Shown: positions 50,970 through 59,275, counted from the first letter of the stretch. The stretch: 63,625 nt of DNA from JAKFEW01 sp036675505 (GCA_036675505.1 JAKFEW010000091.1:1-63625); one strand, 5' to 3'. Translations and numbers: made by a program. Notes: generated by a model not told the origin, from the sequence alone.

Positions 50970-50975
50970 ACTATA
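50970..50975 (-). promoter_or_regulatory. -10 box of acyltransferase-3 gene 2 (leaderless type)
   Basis: TATAGT on the minus strand, 6 nt before the GTG at 50963. Confidence 0.4.
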
Positions 50976-50981
50976 CCCGGC

Positions 50982-52442
50982 TCAAAACTGGAAGTAGATG
51001 AAGGCGCGGTTCTGGTACGAGCCGCCCAGCGCGATCAGCGCGAGGCCCGCCAGGTAGGCCGCCCAGCGCGCGGGCAAGGGCCAGGCCGCGAGGCGGGCGA
51101 TCACGCCGGCGCGCGCCTCCAGGGCCTCGCCGGTGAGCAGCAGGCCGATCACGAGCAAGACGAAGGCGAGCCGGCGCGGCGAGCCGTGCAGCGGATCGAT
51201 CGCGGCGACGAACCCCTGCACGGTGGTGAGCTGCGTCCAGAGGCCCGTGTGCAGGTGCGTGGCGAAGTACGTGGCCTGGGCGAGCGTGGGCACGCGGAAG
51301 AAGATGAAGGAGAACGTGACGAAGCCGAGCGTCGAGGCCCAGGCGACGAACGCCCAGAGCGGCTGGGGCACCCGCGCGGCCACGCGCTTGCGCGCGCGCC
51401 GCGTGACGATCTCACAAGCCACCACCACGCCGTGCATGACGCCGTACACGACGAACGTCCAGTTCGCGCCGTGCCACAGGCCGGACAGGAAGAACGTCAC
51501 GAGCGCGGCGGCGGCGGCACCCGCCCGGCCGGCGCCCTTCCAGCCGTAGGCCAGCGGCATGAAGACGTAGTCGTTGAGCCAGCTCGAGAGGCTGATGTGC
51601 CAGCGGCGCCAGAACTCCGCGATGTTCTTCGCGAAGAGCGGGCGGTCGAAGTTGACCATCAGGTCGTAGCCCATCACCTTCGCGGCCCCGCGCGCGATGT
51701 CGGAGTAGCCCGAGAAGTCGCCGTAGACCTGGACGGTGAACAGCGCAGCCACCAGCAACAGCGTGAGGCCGCCGTGCTCGAGCGGTGAGGCGTAGATCGG
51801 GCCGATCAACGCCGCGATCTGGTCCGCGACGACGACCTTCTTGAAGAAGCCCCAGCCCATCAGGCGCAGGCCGTCGGCCAGGCGCGCGAACTCGAAGCGG
51901 TGCTCGGCGTGGAACTGGTGGAGCAGATTCTGCGGCCGCTCGATCGGCCCTGCGACCAGCTGCGGCCAGAACATGACGTAGAGCGCGTAAATGCCCAGGT
52001 GCCGCTCCGGCGCCTGGTTGCCCCTGTACACCTCGATCGTGTAGCTCAGGCTCTGGAACACGTGGAACGACAGGCCGATCGGCAGCAGGATCTGCAAGAC
52101 CGGCAGCGGCAGGTTCCAGCCGATCAGCTGCGCCAGCGCCCGCGCGTTGTCGGCGAAGAAGTTGAAGTACTTGAAGAAGCCGAGCACCGCGAGGTTCGCC
52201 ACGATGCTCAGCAAGAGCCAGCGTCGCCTGGCCGCCCCGTCGCTCCGCGCGATCAGCAAGCCCGCCACGTAGTCGATGCCGATCACCGCGAACAGGATCA
52301 GCACGTACTTCGGCACGAAGGCCATGTAGAACACGCAGCTCGCAGCCAGCAGCCAGGCCCAGCGCAAGCGGTGCGGCAGCGCCCAGTAGAGCCCGACGAC
52401 GACCGGGAAGAAGAACAGGAACGACCAGCTGTTGAAGAGCAT
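50982..52442 (-). CDS. MBOAT (AlgI-type) O-acyltransferase (3)
   Basis: 486 residues from MLFNSWSFLFFFPVVVGLYW. Features: LLPIGLSFHVFQSLSYTIEVYRG, FFKKVVVADQIAALIG, YGDFSGYSDIARGAAKVMG, EFWRRWHISLSSWLNDYVFMPL, and catalytic His in LSGLWHGANWTF near 320. Ends NRAFIYFQF. Its SGNH partner ends 5 bp upstream on the same strand and the acyltransferase-3 gene 2 follows 18 bp downstream. Confidence 0.94.
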   Translation of the reverse strand: MLFNSWSFLFFFPVVVGLYWALPHRLRWAWLLAASCVFYMAFVPKYVLILFAVIGIDYVAGLLIARSDGAARRRWLLLSIVANLAVLGFFKYFNFFADNARALAQLIGWNLPLPVLQILLPIGLSFHVFQSLSYTIEVYRGNQAPERHLGIYALYVMFWPQLVAGPIERPQNLLHQFHAEHRFEFARLADGLRLMGWGFFKKVVVADQIAALIGPIYASPLEHGGLTLLLVAALFTVQVYGDFSGYSDIARGAAKVMGYDLMVNFDRPLFAKNIAEFWRRWHISLSSWLNDYVFMPLAYGWKGAGRAGAAAAALVTFFLSGLWHGANWTFVVYGVMHGVVVACEIVTRRARKRVAARVPQPLWAFVAWASTLGFVTFSFIFFRVPTLAQATYFATHLHTGLWTQLTTVQGFVAAIDPLHGSPRRLAFVLLVIGLLLTGEALEARAGVIARLAAWPLPARWAAYLAGLALIALGGSYQNRAFIYFQF

Positions 52443-52447
52443 CGGGC

Positions 52448-53386
52448 TCAGCTGCCGCGAGGCCCGGCCGCGAGCGCGCCGAGCGCGTCGAGGTCCAGGC
52501 GCAGCCGGGCGCTGAAGCGCGCCCGCCCGGTCGGGTTCAGGTGGTTCCAGTCGGTGAACATGGCCTGGTCGTGGTTGAAGGCCGAGGCGCGCTCGGCGTT
52601 GTAGTTCAGGAACGGCCAGCCGAACTCGCGCGCGAGCGCGGCGATCGCCTGGGTGTCCAGCGGGTGGTCGCCCGCGTGCGGCGTGTACTCGGGCGTCTGC
52701 ACGAACACCACCCGCGTGCCGTCGGCCCGCAGCTGCTCGCACAGGCGGCGGAACGCCGCGGCCGAGCCCGCCGGCACGGGCTGCCGGTAGGCGTTGCGGC
52801 CGTCCACCTTGCCCGCGCGGTAGCCGGCCTGGACGATCGGCGTGCCGCCGCGGTAATAGCGCGCCATATCGAAGTTCCACTGCGCGGGCTCGGCGAAGCC
52901 GATGCGCAGGAACTCCGCCTGCTCCTTGAGCAGCGCGAAGCGCTGGGCGCACAGGGCGCCTGCCGCGCGCGGGCGCGCCCGCATCATCTCGAGCCAGGTG
53001 GCCGCGGGCAGGCTGTCGACGTCCTCGCGCAGCGTGCGCACCATCCGGGTCCAGAACCACTCGGCCGAGATCAGCGCCCAGCGGGCCTTGCCCACGTGGG
53101 CGCGGTAGACCTCGTACCAGGCCGCGAAGTAGAGCGGGCCGCTCGCCGCGTTCGAGAAGTTGTAGGGCCTGAGGCCGGGGGCCTCGAGCGCCGCGACGTC
53201 GATGCAGAACTCGCCGTGCGACGAGCCGATCACGATCGCATCGAGCCGCTCAGGCCCCGTGAACAGGTCCGCGTAGCGCCGCTCCACCGCGCGATCGACG
53301 CACACGTCGACCACGCGATCGCAGAGCACGAGCGTGAGGAGGGCGAGGGCCGAGAAGGTGGCTGCGACGAGGGCGTGACGGGCCAT
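52448..53386 (-). CDS. Membrane-anchored SGNH-like partner of MBOAT 3
   Basis: 312 residues. N-terminal helix (LVAATFSALALLTLVLC), then IVIGSSHGEFCID near 51 (block I with Ser), PYNFSNAASGPLYF near 73, and the C-terminal D-x-x-H in FTDWNHLNPTGRARF near 285. Same architecture as the other two SGNH partners here, but clearly diverged in sequence. Confidence 0.82.
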   Translation of the reverse strand: MARHALVAATFSALALLTLVLCDRVVDVCVDRAVERRYADLFTGPERLDAIVIGSSHGEFCIDVAALEAPGLRPYNFSNAASGPLYFAAWYEVYRAHVGKARWALISAEWFWTRMVRTLREDVDSLPAATWLEMMRARPRAAGALCAQRFALLKEQAEFLRIGFAEPAQWNFDMARYYRGGTPIVQAGYRAGKVDGRNAYRQPVPAGSAAAFRRLCEQLRADGTRVVFVQTPEYTPHAGDHPLDTQAIAALAREFGWPFLNYNAERASAFNHDQAMFTDWNHLNPTGRARFSARLRLDLDALGALAAGPRGS

Positions 53387-53432
53387 GGCTGGTGGCCTTC
53401 TACCCTGCGCGGGGGGTCGGCGGCACCTGTGC

Positions 53433-53438
53433 TACACT
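53433..53438 (+). promoter_or_regulatory. -10 box of the MFS exporter gene (leaderless type)
   Basis: TACACT ending 6 nt before the ATG at 53445. Confidence 0.4.
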
Positions 53439-53444
53439 GGCCCC

Positions 53445-54671
53445 ATGACAGCCCCCGCGCCCGCCCGCGGCGGCTTCGGCCCGCTGCTCGCGAACCGTTC
53501 GTTCCTCGTGATGTGGATCGGCCAGTGCTTCTCGCAGGTGGCCGACAAGCTGGTGTTCATCCTGCTCGTCGAGATCGTGGGCGAGCTCTCGAGCTCGCCG
53601 CGCGTCATGAGCGTCGCGCTCGCGCTGCACACCGCGCCCAACGTGCTTTTGGGCGCGCCCGCGGGCGTGCTGGTCGACCGGCTCGACAAGCGCCGCGTGA
53701 TGATCGCGACCAACGTGCTGCGCGCGGGCGGCGTGGTGCTGCTCGGGCTGTTCGGCCACGCCCACGTGGCGATCGCCGTCGGCCTCGCGTTCCTGGTGGC
53801 CGCCTGCGCCCAGCCGTTCATCCCGGCCGAGGCCGCGGCCATGCCGCTGGTGGTTGAGAAAGACGATCTGCTCGCGGCCAACGCTGTCTTCGCGACCACC
53901 ATGATAGGCTCGATCATCGTCGCGTTCTCGTTCGGCGAGCCCTTGATCCAGGCGCTCGGCACGCGCCTCGCGGCGCTCGTGGTCGGCGCCGGCTTCTTGA
54001 TCTCGGTGGGCTTCCTGAGCTTCATGCGCTACAGCCAGCCCGACGTGCGCCAGGCGGCGGCCTCGCCCTTCCTCGACCAGCTGCGCGACGGCCTCGCCTA
54101 CATCCTCGCCACCCCCGCGATCCGCCGCACGCTCGGGCAGCAGGTCGCGCTCTTCGGCATGTTCGCGGCCATGAGCGTGCTTGCGATCATCTTCGCGAAG
54201 ACCGTGCTGCACACCAACTTCTCCTGGTTCCTGGCCGCGGCGGGCTGCGGCATGGGCGCAGGCGCCTGGCTGGTCGGCCACGTCGGCACAGGCTGGAACC
54301 GCGACGCGGTCGTGACCACAGGCTTCACGGCGGCGGGCCTCGCGCTGCTCGCGCTCGCGGCGCTGGCGGCGCTGGGCGCCGAGCACAAGGCCTGGGCCTT
54401 CGCGATCGCCGTCGCGATCGGCCTGAGCGCGGCGCTCGCGGCCGTGCCGCTGCAGACGCGCCTGCAGGAGCTCGTCGACGAGCAGCGCCGCGGCAAGGTC
54501 TTCGGCGCGCAGAACATGGTGCTCAACATCGCGACCACCGTGCCGCTCGCGCTGGCGGGCTTCCTGGTCGAGGGCGTCGGGATCGCGCCGGTGATCGCGG
54601 TGACCGGCCTCGCGATGCTCGTGGCCGCCGTCGGCGCCTGGCGCGGCCGCGCGCGCGGCGAGGCGGCATAG
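53445..54671 (+). CDS. MFS transporter (MFS_3/enterobactin-exporter-like)
   Basis: 408 residues, 12 helices. Typical opening LLANRSFLVMWIGQCFSQVADKLVF and the loop GVLVDRLDKRRVMIATNVLRAG (RxxDRxxRR-type motif between helices 2 and 3). This branch usually exports siderophores, drugs or natural products. The substrate is not evident; it sits between the acyltransferase block and the ankyrin gene. Confidence 0.87.
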   Translation: MTAPAPARGGFGPLLANRSFLVMWIGQCFSQVADKLVFILLVEIVGELSSSPRVMSVALALHTAPNVLLGAPAGVLVDRLDKRRVMIATNVLRAGGVVLLGLFGHAHVAIAVGLAFLVAACAQPFIPAEAAAMPLVVEKDDLLAANAVFATTMIGSIIVAFSFGEPLIQALGTRLAALVVGAGFLISVGFLSFMRYSQPDVRQAAASPFLDQLRDGLAYILATPAIRRTLGQQVALFGMFAAMSVLAIIFAKTVLHTNFSWFLAAAGCGMGAGAWLVGHVGTGWNRDAVVTTGFTAAGLALLALAALAALGAEHKAWAFAIAVAIGLSAALAAVPLQTRLQELVDEQRRGKVFGAQNMVLNIATTVPLALAGFLVEGVGIAPVIAVTGLAMLVAAVGAWRGRARGEAA

Positions 54672-54726
54672 AGCAGCGGGTCTGGCGGGTATAAAGCGGA
54701 CGCAAGCCCGCCCGGTCCAGGAGCCC

Positions 54727-55470
54727 ATGCGCAAGCCCTTCGCCTTCCTCGTCGCCGTCTCCCTCGCGTTCGCCGCCCTGCCTGCGGCGGCGGCCGACAC
54801 CGGCCGGCCCAGCGACGAGACCCTGCTCGTGGCGGCCCAGAACGGGATGGAAGAGCTCGTGACGAGCCGCATCCGCGGCGGCGCGAACGTCGACAGCTGC
54901 GACCACCGCGCGCGCACGGCGCTCATGCTCGCCGCGCGCCACAACAACGTGCGGACCGTCCAGCTCTTGCTCGAAAGCGGCGCGGACGCCGAGCGGGTCG
55001 ACCAAGACGGCCACACGGCCGCCATGTGGGCCGCGCGCAAGGGCCACGTGACGCTGCTGCACGCGATCCTCCAATACCTCGAGGGCACGCCGGCCTTCGA
55101 CCGCCAGGCCCGGCTCGCGCTCGGCGTGGTCCAGCGCGTGGGCGATCGCGCCACCGAGCTCGCGCTGCGCGAGCTCTACCCCGACGTGCTCGGCCGCGGC
55201 GGCGCGCCCGCGCCCGTGATCCCCTGGACGCCCGCGCGGGCGGGCGGCGCCACCAGCGAGGGCGGCGGCTTCGAGCCCAGGCCTACCGGCGAGGGCGCGC
55301 GCGTGGCGCCGCCCGCCCGCGCGATCCCCACGCCGCCGCCGATGGTGGTCCAGCCCGCCGGCTGGCCGTTCGCGCCGCCCACCGCGCAGCCGAACAACCC
55401 GCTCTCCGAGCTGCCGCCTTTGCCGATGGCGCCGCCCGAGCCGCGGCCCGCCAGGGAGCCCGCGCCCTGA
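54727..55470 (+). CDS. Exported ankyrin-repeat protein with Pro-rich tail
   Basis: 247 residues. Signal peptide MRKPFAFLVAVSLAFAALPAAAA, then three ankyrin repeats at about 32-125 (ETLLVAAQNGMEELVTSRIRGG, ARTALMLAARHNNVRTVQLLLESGA, GHTAAMWAARKGHVTLLHAIL), a short helical part, and from 150 a Pro-rich, low-complexity tail. Periplasmic or secreted ankyrin proteins mediate protein contacts, in some bacteria with periplasmic catalases. Ribosome site AGGAG. The stop overlaps the candidate CTG start of the next gene. Confidence 0.85.
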   Translation: MRKPFAFLVAVSLAFAALPAAAADTGRPSDETLLVAAQNGMEELVTSRIRGGANVDSCDHRARTALMLAARHNNVRTVQLLLESGADAERVDQDGHTAAMWAARKGHVTLLHAILQYLEGTPAFDRQARLALGVVQRVGDRATELALRELYPDVLGRGGAPAPVIPWTPARAGGATSEGGGFEPRPTGEGARVAPPARAIPTPPPMVVQPAGWPFAPPTAQPNNPLSELPPLPMAPPEPRPAREPAP

Positions 55471-56633
55471 GCCAGCGCCCGGACCTGCCGACCGACCACC
55501 TCGACCTGCTGCGCGGCCTGGCCGCGCTCGCCGTGCTGCTCTGGCACTGGCGCAACCTGTTCTTCATCGACTACCACGCGCTCGCCCAGCCCTCGGCGCT
55601 GGTCGCGACCTTCTACTTCGCGACAGGCTTCGGGCACGAGGCCGTGATGATCTTCTTCGTGCTGAGCGGCTACTTCATAGGCTCCTCGGTCATGCGCGAC
55701 GTCGGGGCCGGTGCCTGGTCCTGGCGGCGCTACCTCACCAACCGCGCGACGCGCCTCCAGATCGTGCTCTTGCCGGCGCTCGCGCTCGGCGCCGCCTGGG
55801 ACCTTTCAGGCCTCGCGCTCTTCGGCGCGGACGGCGTCTACGGCGGCGCGCGGCCGGCGGTCGGCCACACGATCATCAACTTCCCTGTCGAAACGCGCCT
55901 CGGCTGGCCGGTGGCGATCGGCAACGCGCTCTTCCTGCAGAACGTGCGGGGGGTGCCGACGCTGGGCTCGAACACGCCGCTCTGGAGCCTGAGCTTCGAG
56001 TGGTGGTACTACGTGCTCTTCCCGCTCGCGGTGCTCGCGCTCGCGCACAGGACCCGTCCGCGCCACCGGCTCGGCTACGCCCTCGCGGCGGCCCTCGTCG
56101 GCTGGTTCGTGGGCCCCACGATCCTGGCCTTCGGCACGATCTGGCTGCTCGGCGCGCTCGTCAGCATGGCGCCCGCGCCTACCTGGACGCGCGCGCGCTG
56201 GTACCCGCCCGTGGCGCTCGCGCTCGCGGGCGCGGGCTTCGTCCTCGCGGCCACGCTCTCGCGCGGCCACGTGCTCAGGCCCGGCATCCGCACGGACTTC
56301 CTGGTGGGCGCGGCGTTCGCCTTGTTGCTCTACGCGCTGCTGACGGGCCTGCGCCGCTCGCGCTGGCCGCGCTACCAGGCGCTCGCAACGGCGCTCGCCG
56401 GCTGCTCCTACACGCTCTACCTGGTGCATGTGCCCGTGCTGGTCTTCCTCACGGCCTGGCTGTGCGGCAGCGCCCGCTGGGCGCCCGATCCGCCGCACCT
56501 CGCAGCGGGCCTGGCCGTGCTCGCCGGCGTGTTCGCCTACGCCTACGGCCTCGCGAGCGTCACCGAGGCGCATACGCAGGGCCTGCGGCGCTGGCTCGGC
56601 GGCCGCCGCCCGGCGGCGCCGGACACGGCCTGA
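55467..56633 (+). CDS. Acyltransferase-3 family membrane protein (3)
   Basis: About 388 residues. Catalytic-type His in helix 1 (HLDLLRGLAALAVLLWHWRN), then AVMIFFVLSGYFIGSSVM, YLTNRATRLQIVLLP, LWSLSFEWWYYVLFPLAVLAL and CSYTLYLVHVPVLVF. It is not close to the other two acyltransferase-3 proteins. No ATG, GTG or TTG lies before the first helix; a CTG at 55467 overlapping the ankyrin TGA (CTGA) is the only sensible start, parallel to the TTGA overlaps at 17531 and 28066. Confidence 0.83.
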   Translation: MSQRPDLPTDHLDLLRGLAALAVLLWHWRNLFFIDYHALAQPSALVATFYFATGFGHEAVMIFFVLSGYFIGSSVMRDVGAGAWSWRRYLTNRATRLQIVLLPALALGAAWDLSGLALFGADGVYGGARPAVGHTIINFPVETRLGWPVAIGNALFLQNVRGVPTLGSNTPLWSLSFEWWYYVLFPLAVLALAHRTRPRHRLGYALAAALVGWFVGPTILAFGTIWLLGALVSMAPAPTWTRARWYPPVALALAGAGFVLAATLSRGHVLRPGIRTDFLVGAAFALLLYALLTGLRRSRWPRYQALATALAGCSYTLYLVHVPVLVFLTAWLCGSARWAPDPPHLAAGLAVLAGVFAYAYGLASVTEAHTQGLRRWLGGRRPAAPDTA

Positions 56634-56781
56634 GCCGCGGCCTTCGGCGTTTTTTCCTGCCGGCGTCAAGACCAAGCGTTTTCGTCGGAAATTACGCCCG
56701 CTTCTCGCCTGACCCGCGGCCTTCCTGCAACTAAGCTGGGGTTGCAAGCGAAGCATCCCGTTCGCCTCAGAGGAGGTCGCC

Positions 56782-57297
56782 ATGGCCGGGTCCAGCCAGA
56801 TGTCCATGTGCCGCCGCTGCGGCACGCTCAACCGGGTCGTCCCGGGGCGCACGGGCGCCCAGTGCGGGCGCTGCCAGACGCCGCTCGAGGCGCCGGCCTC
56901 AGGCGGCGGCGGTGGCGGCGGGTCCGCGACCGCCGCCAGGCCCGCCCCGCAGCCAGGCCAGCGCGCCGCGGCGAGGCCCGTCGAGGTCGACGAGCGCAGC
57001 TTCAAGCGCGAGGTGCTCGAGAGCGACCTGCCCGTGCTGCTCGACTGCTGGGCGCCCTGGTGCGGCCCCTGCCACATGCTGGCGCCGGCGCTCGACGCGC
57101 TCGCGAGCCAGCACGCGGGGCGGCTCAAGGTCTGCAAGCTCAACGTCGAGGAGGCCCAGGGCCTCGCCCAGCAGCTGCAAGTCATGGCGCTGCCCACGCT
57201 GGTCGCGTTCCGCAACGGCCTGCCGATCGGCCGCCAGATGGGCGTGCAGTCCGCCGACCGGATCACGGCCTGGCTGCGCGATCTCGGCGCGGTCTGA
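56782..57297 (+). CDS. Thioredoxin with N-terminal zinc ribbon (thioredoxin-2-like)
   Basis: 171 residues. Zinc ribbon C10/C13 and C28/C31 (MCRRCG, CGRCQ), a Gly/Ala/Pro linker, and a thioredoxin domain from about 68 with WAPWCGPCHML (C94, C97) and cis-Pro in MALPTLVAFRNG. This is the TrxC layout. No signal peptide, so cytoplasmic. Strong GAGGAGG ribosome site. It is the first gene of a run with the methionine-rich protein, cytochrome b561 and MsrP-like enzyme. Confidence 0.93.
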   Translation: MAGSSQMSMCRRCGTLNRVVPGRTGAQCGRCQTPLEAPASGGGGGGGSATAARPAPQPGQRAAARPVEVDERSFKREVLESDLPVLLDCWAPWCGPCHMLAPALDALASQHAGRLKVCKLNVEEAQGLAQQLQVMALPTLVAFRNGLPIGRQMGVQSADRITAWLRDLGAV

Positions 57298-57317
57298 GGC
57301 CCCAGGAGATGGCTGAG

Positions 57318-57665
57318 ATGAAGAAGCTCGCGATCGCCTGCGCCCTCGTCGCCTTCACCGCCGCACCGGCGGTCGCCATGCACCACGAAGGCATGGAGAA
57401 GATGGACATGAAGGGCAAGTCCGGCATGATGACGGGCCCGCTGGGCAAGGTGATGGTGATGAAGGACGGCGCCATGATCATGATGGGCAAGGACGGCACC
57501 ATGATGATGATGGACAGGCTGGGCAACTGGATGATGTTGGACAAGCAGGGCATGGCCCACAAGCTGATGGCCGACGGCAAGATGATGCTGCTGAAGCCCA
57601 CCGACGCCAAGATGATGGCGGACATGAAGACCATGATGATGAAGGACGAGAAGGGGCCTATGTAA
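57318..57665 (+). CDS. Exported methionine-rich protein
   Basis: 115 residues. Signal peptide MKKLAIACALVAFTAAPAVA, leaving a mature chain of about 95 residues with 28 methionines (29 %), many Lys/Asp/Gly and no cysteine (runs such as DGTMMMMDRLGNWMM and KTMMMKDEKGPM). It resembles in composition MrpX-type sacrificial methionine proteins that absorb hypochlorite and are repaired by a periplasmic methionine sulfoxide reductase. A copper/silver-binding role is an alternative, as MxxM/MM clusters bind Cu(I). Start ATG 57318 is preferred over 57309 because AGGAG is then 9 nt upstream. Confidence 0.85.
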   Translation: MKKLAIACALVAFTAAPAVAMHHEGMEKMDMKGKSGMMTGPLGKVMVMKDGAMIMMGKDGTMMMMDRLGNWMMLDKQGMAHKLMADGKMMLLKPTDAKMMADMKTMMMKDEKGPM

Positions 57666-57678
57666 GCCCCGCGGGATC

Positions 57679-58464
57679 ATGGAAATGCAGGCCGCGCCGC
57701 CCGATTACCCGCTCGCGATCCGCCTGGCCCACTGGCTGAACGTGGTCGCGCTGGTGGCGCTCGTGATGAGCGGCCTGCAGATCTTCAACGCGCACCCGGC
57801 GCTCTACGCCGCCGACGACTCGGACGCGCGGCGCACGGTCTTCACGCTGCCCGCGCCCGCGATCGGCGACGACGGCCGCATGCACGGCGAGATGGTGCTG
57901 CTCGGCCGCGTGATCGACACGGGCAGCTTCACGCTGAGCGATTTCCCGCGCGCCGTGACGCTCGGCGGCTGGCTCGAGGGCGGCCGGCGGATCCACCTCG
58001 CGCTGGCCTGGCTGTTCTTGCTGAACGGCCTGCTCTACCTCGGCGTGATGCTCGCCAGGCGCCGCCACCGCGCCGTGTGGCCACGCCTCGCCGATCTCGC
58101 CGCGGTGCCCGCCGCGCTGCGCGACCACCTGCGCCTGCCGCTCAGGCTCGAAGGCCCAGCAGGCAGCCTCAACCCGCTGCAGAAGATCGCCTACTTCGCG
58201 GTGCCGGTGCTGCTCGGCCCTCTGCTGGTCGTGACCGGCCTCGCGCTCTCGCCGGCCTGGGGCGCGCTCTTCCCCTGGTGGACCGACATGCTCGGCGGGC
58301 GCCAGTTCGCGCGCACCTGGCACTTCGTGGCGATGCTCGGCGTGCTCGGCTTCATCCCGCTGCACCTGCTCCTGGTGGCGCTCGCCGGCCCGCGCACCTG
58401 GGCGCGCATGGTGACGGGCGGCCCCGCGCGCCCGCGCCCGGAGGATTCACATGAACGGAAGTAG
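57679..58464 (+). CDS. Cytochrome b561-type diheme membrane subunit
   Basis: 261 residues, four to five helices with candidate haem histidines: LAIRLAHWLNVVALVALVMSGLQ near 11, GGRRIHLALAWLFLLNGLLYL near 108, QKIAYFAVPVLLGPLLVVTGLAL near 173, and ARTWHFVAMLGVLGFIPLHLLLVAL near 215. This is the Ni/Fe-hydrogenase/thiosulfate-reductase cytochrome b family that passes quinol electrons to a periplasmic partner. It is placed 3 bp before the molybdoenzyme gene and would play the MsrQ (YedZ) role. Confidence 0.88.
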   Translation: MEMQAAPPDYPLAIRLAHWLNVVALVALVMSGLQIFNAHPALYAADDSDARRTVFTLPAPAIGDDGRMHGEMVLLGRVIDTGSFTLSDFPRAVTLGGWLEGGRRIHLALAWLFLLNGLLYLGVMLARRRHRAVWPRLADLAAVPAALRDHLRLPLRLEGPAGSLNPLQKIAYFAVPVLLGPLLVVTGLALSPAWGALFPWWTDMLGGRQFARTWHFVAMLGVLGFIPLHLLLVALAGPRTWARMVTGGPARPRPEDSHERK

Positions 58465-58467
58465 CGC

Positions 58468-59217
58468 ATGAGGCCCGCGGATCACAGGCTCTCGCGGCGC
58501 GCGTTCCTGGCGGCGGCGCCCGCCCCGCTGCTGGCCCTGCTCGGCGGCTGCTCGCTCCAGCCGGGCTCGGGCTGGTGGGAGGCGCTCGCCTGGGCCGAGC
58601 GGCTCGATGAGGCGCTCGCACGCCCGTTCGCCGGGCGGCTGGTCAAGACCTACGCGCGCGAGGCCTGGAGCGCCGAGTTCCCGGTGCGCAGCCTGACGCT
58701 CGCGGGCGACTACCCGGCGACGCTCGCGGCCTGGCGCCTGCGCGTCGACGGCCTGGTCGAGCGGCCCGCGAGCTACTCGCTCGCCGAGCTGAGGCAGGCC
58801 TTCCCGAAGGTCGCCGAGGCCACCCGCCACGACTGCGTGGAGGGCTGGAGCGCGATCGCCGAGTGGGGCGGCCTGCGCGTCGCCGACCTGTTGGCCGCGG
58901 TCAGGCCGCGCCCCGAGGCCCGCTGGATCGTCTTCCACGCGGCCGACTACGACGCCGACACGGGCCAGCGCTACTACGGCAGCCTCGCGCTCAGCCACGC
59001 GGCCCACCCGCAGACGCTGCTGGCCTACGAGATGAACGGCGCGCCTTTGCCGCTCCGGCACGGCGCGCCCCTGCGGCTCAAGGTGCCGAACCAGCTGGGC
59101 TACAAGTCCACGAAGTTCGTGCACCAGATCAGCCTGGTCGAGCAGCTCGAAGGCCTCGCGGGCGGCCGCGGCGGCTACTGGGAAGACGTCGGTTACGCCC
59201 ACTGGGCGGGGGTCTGA
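58468..59217 (+). CDS. MsrP/sulfite oxidase-like molybdopterin enzyme, Tat lipoprotein
   Basis: 249 residues. Twin-arginine signal (LSRRAFLAAAPAPLLALLGGC) with a lipobox Cys at 28, so it is likely a Tat-exported, membrane-tethered lipoprotein. The molybdopterin domain at about 70-215 has the Mo-ligand Cys123 in TRHDCVEGWSAIAEWGG, followed by FHAADYDADTGQRYYGSL and LRLKVPNQLGYKSTKFV. The family includes MsrP (YedY), which reduces protein methionine sulfoxide in the periplasm. The methionine-rich protein and cytochrome b encoded directly upstream support that role. Confidence 0.88.
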   Translation: MRPADHRLSRRAFLAAAPAPLLALLGGCSLQPGSGWWEALAWAERLDEALARPFAGRLVKTYAREAWSAEFPVRSLTLAGDYPATLAAWRLRVDGLVERPASYSLAELRQAFPKVAEATRHDCVEGWSAIAEWGGLRVADLLAAVRPRPEARWIVFHAADYDADTGQRYYGSLALSHAAHPQTLLAYEMNGAPLPLRHGAPLRLKVPNQLGYKSTKFVHQISLVEQLEGLAGGRGGYWEDVGYAHWAGV

Positions 59218-59244
59218 GCCCGTTACATAAATCACCGCGGGCGG

Positions 59245-59275
59245 GCGGATCTTTCAGCTAAGCTCGGAGATCCGC
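59245..59275. terminator. Hairpin after the molybdoenzyme gene
   Basis: 8-bp perfect stem GCGGATCT/AGATCCGC with a 15-nt loop, 27 nt after the stop codon; no T-run, so termination is uncertain. Confidence 0.4.

Noticed and set aside
48666..51788. 1040-codon plus-strand open frame across the acyltransferase genes
   Set aside because: It runs through real genes on both strands in the wrong frame. Its composition (Arg, Gln, Glu, His) shows it is a GC artefact.
56638..56656. T-tract (GTTTTTT) after acyltransferase-3 gene 3 as terminator
   Set aside because: The preceding GC stretch gives only a weak, poorly placed stem, so I did not list it as a feature.
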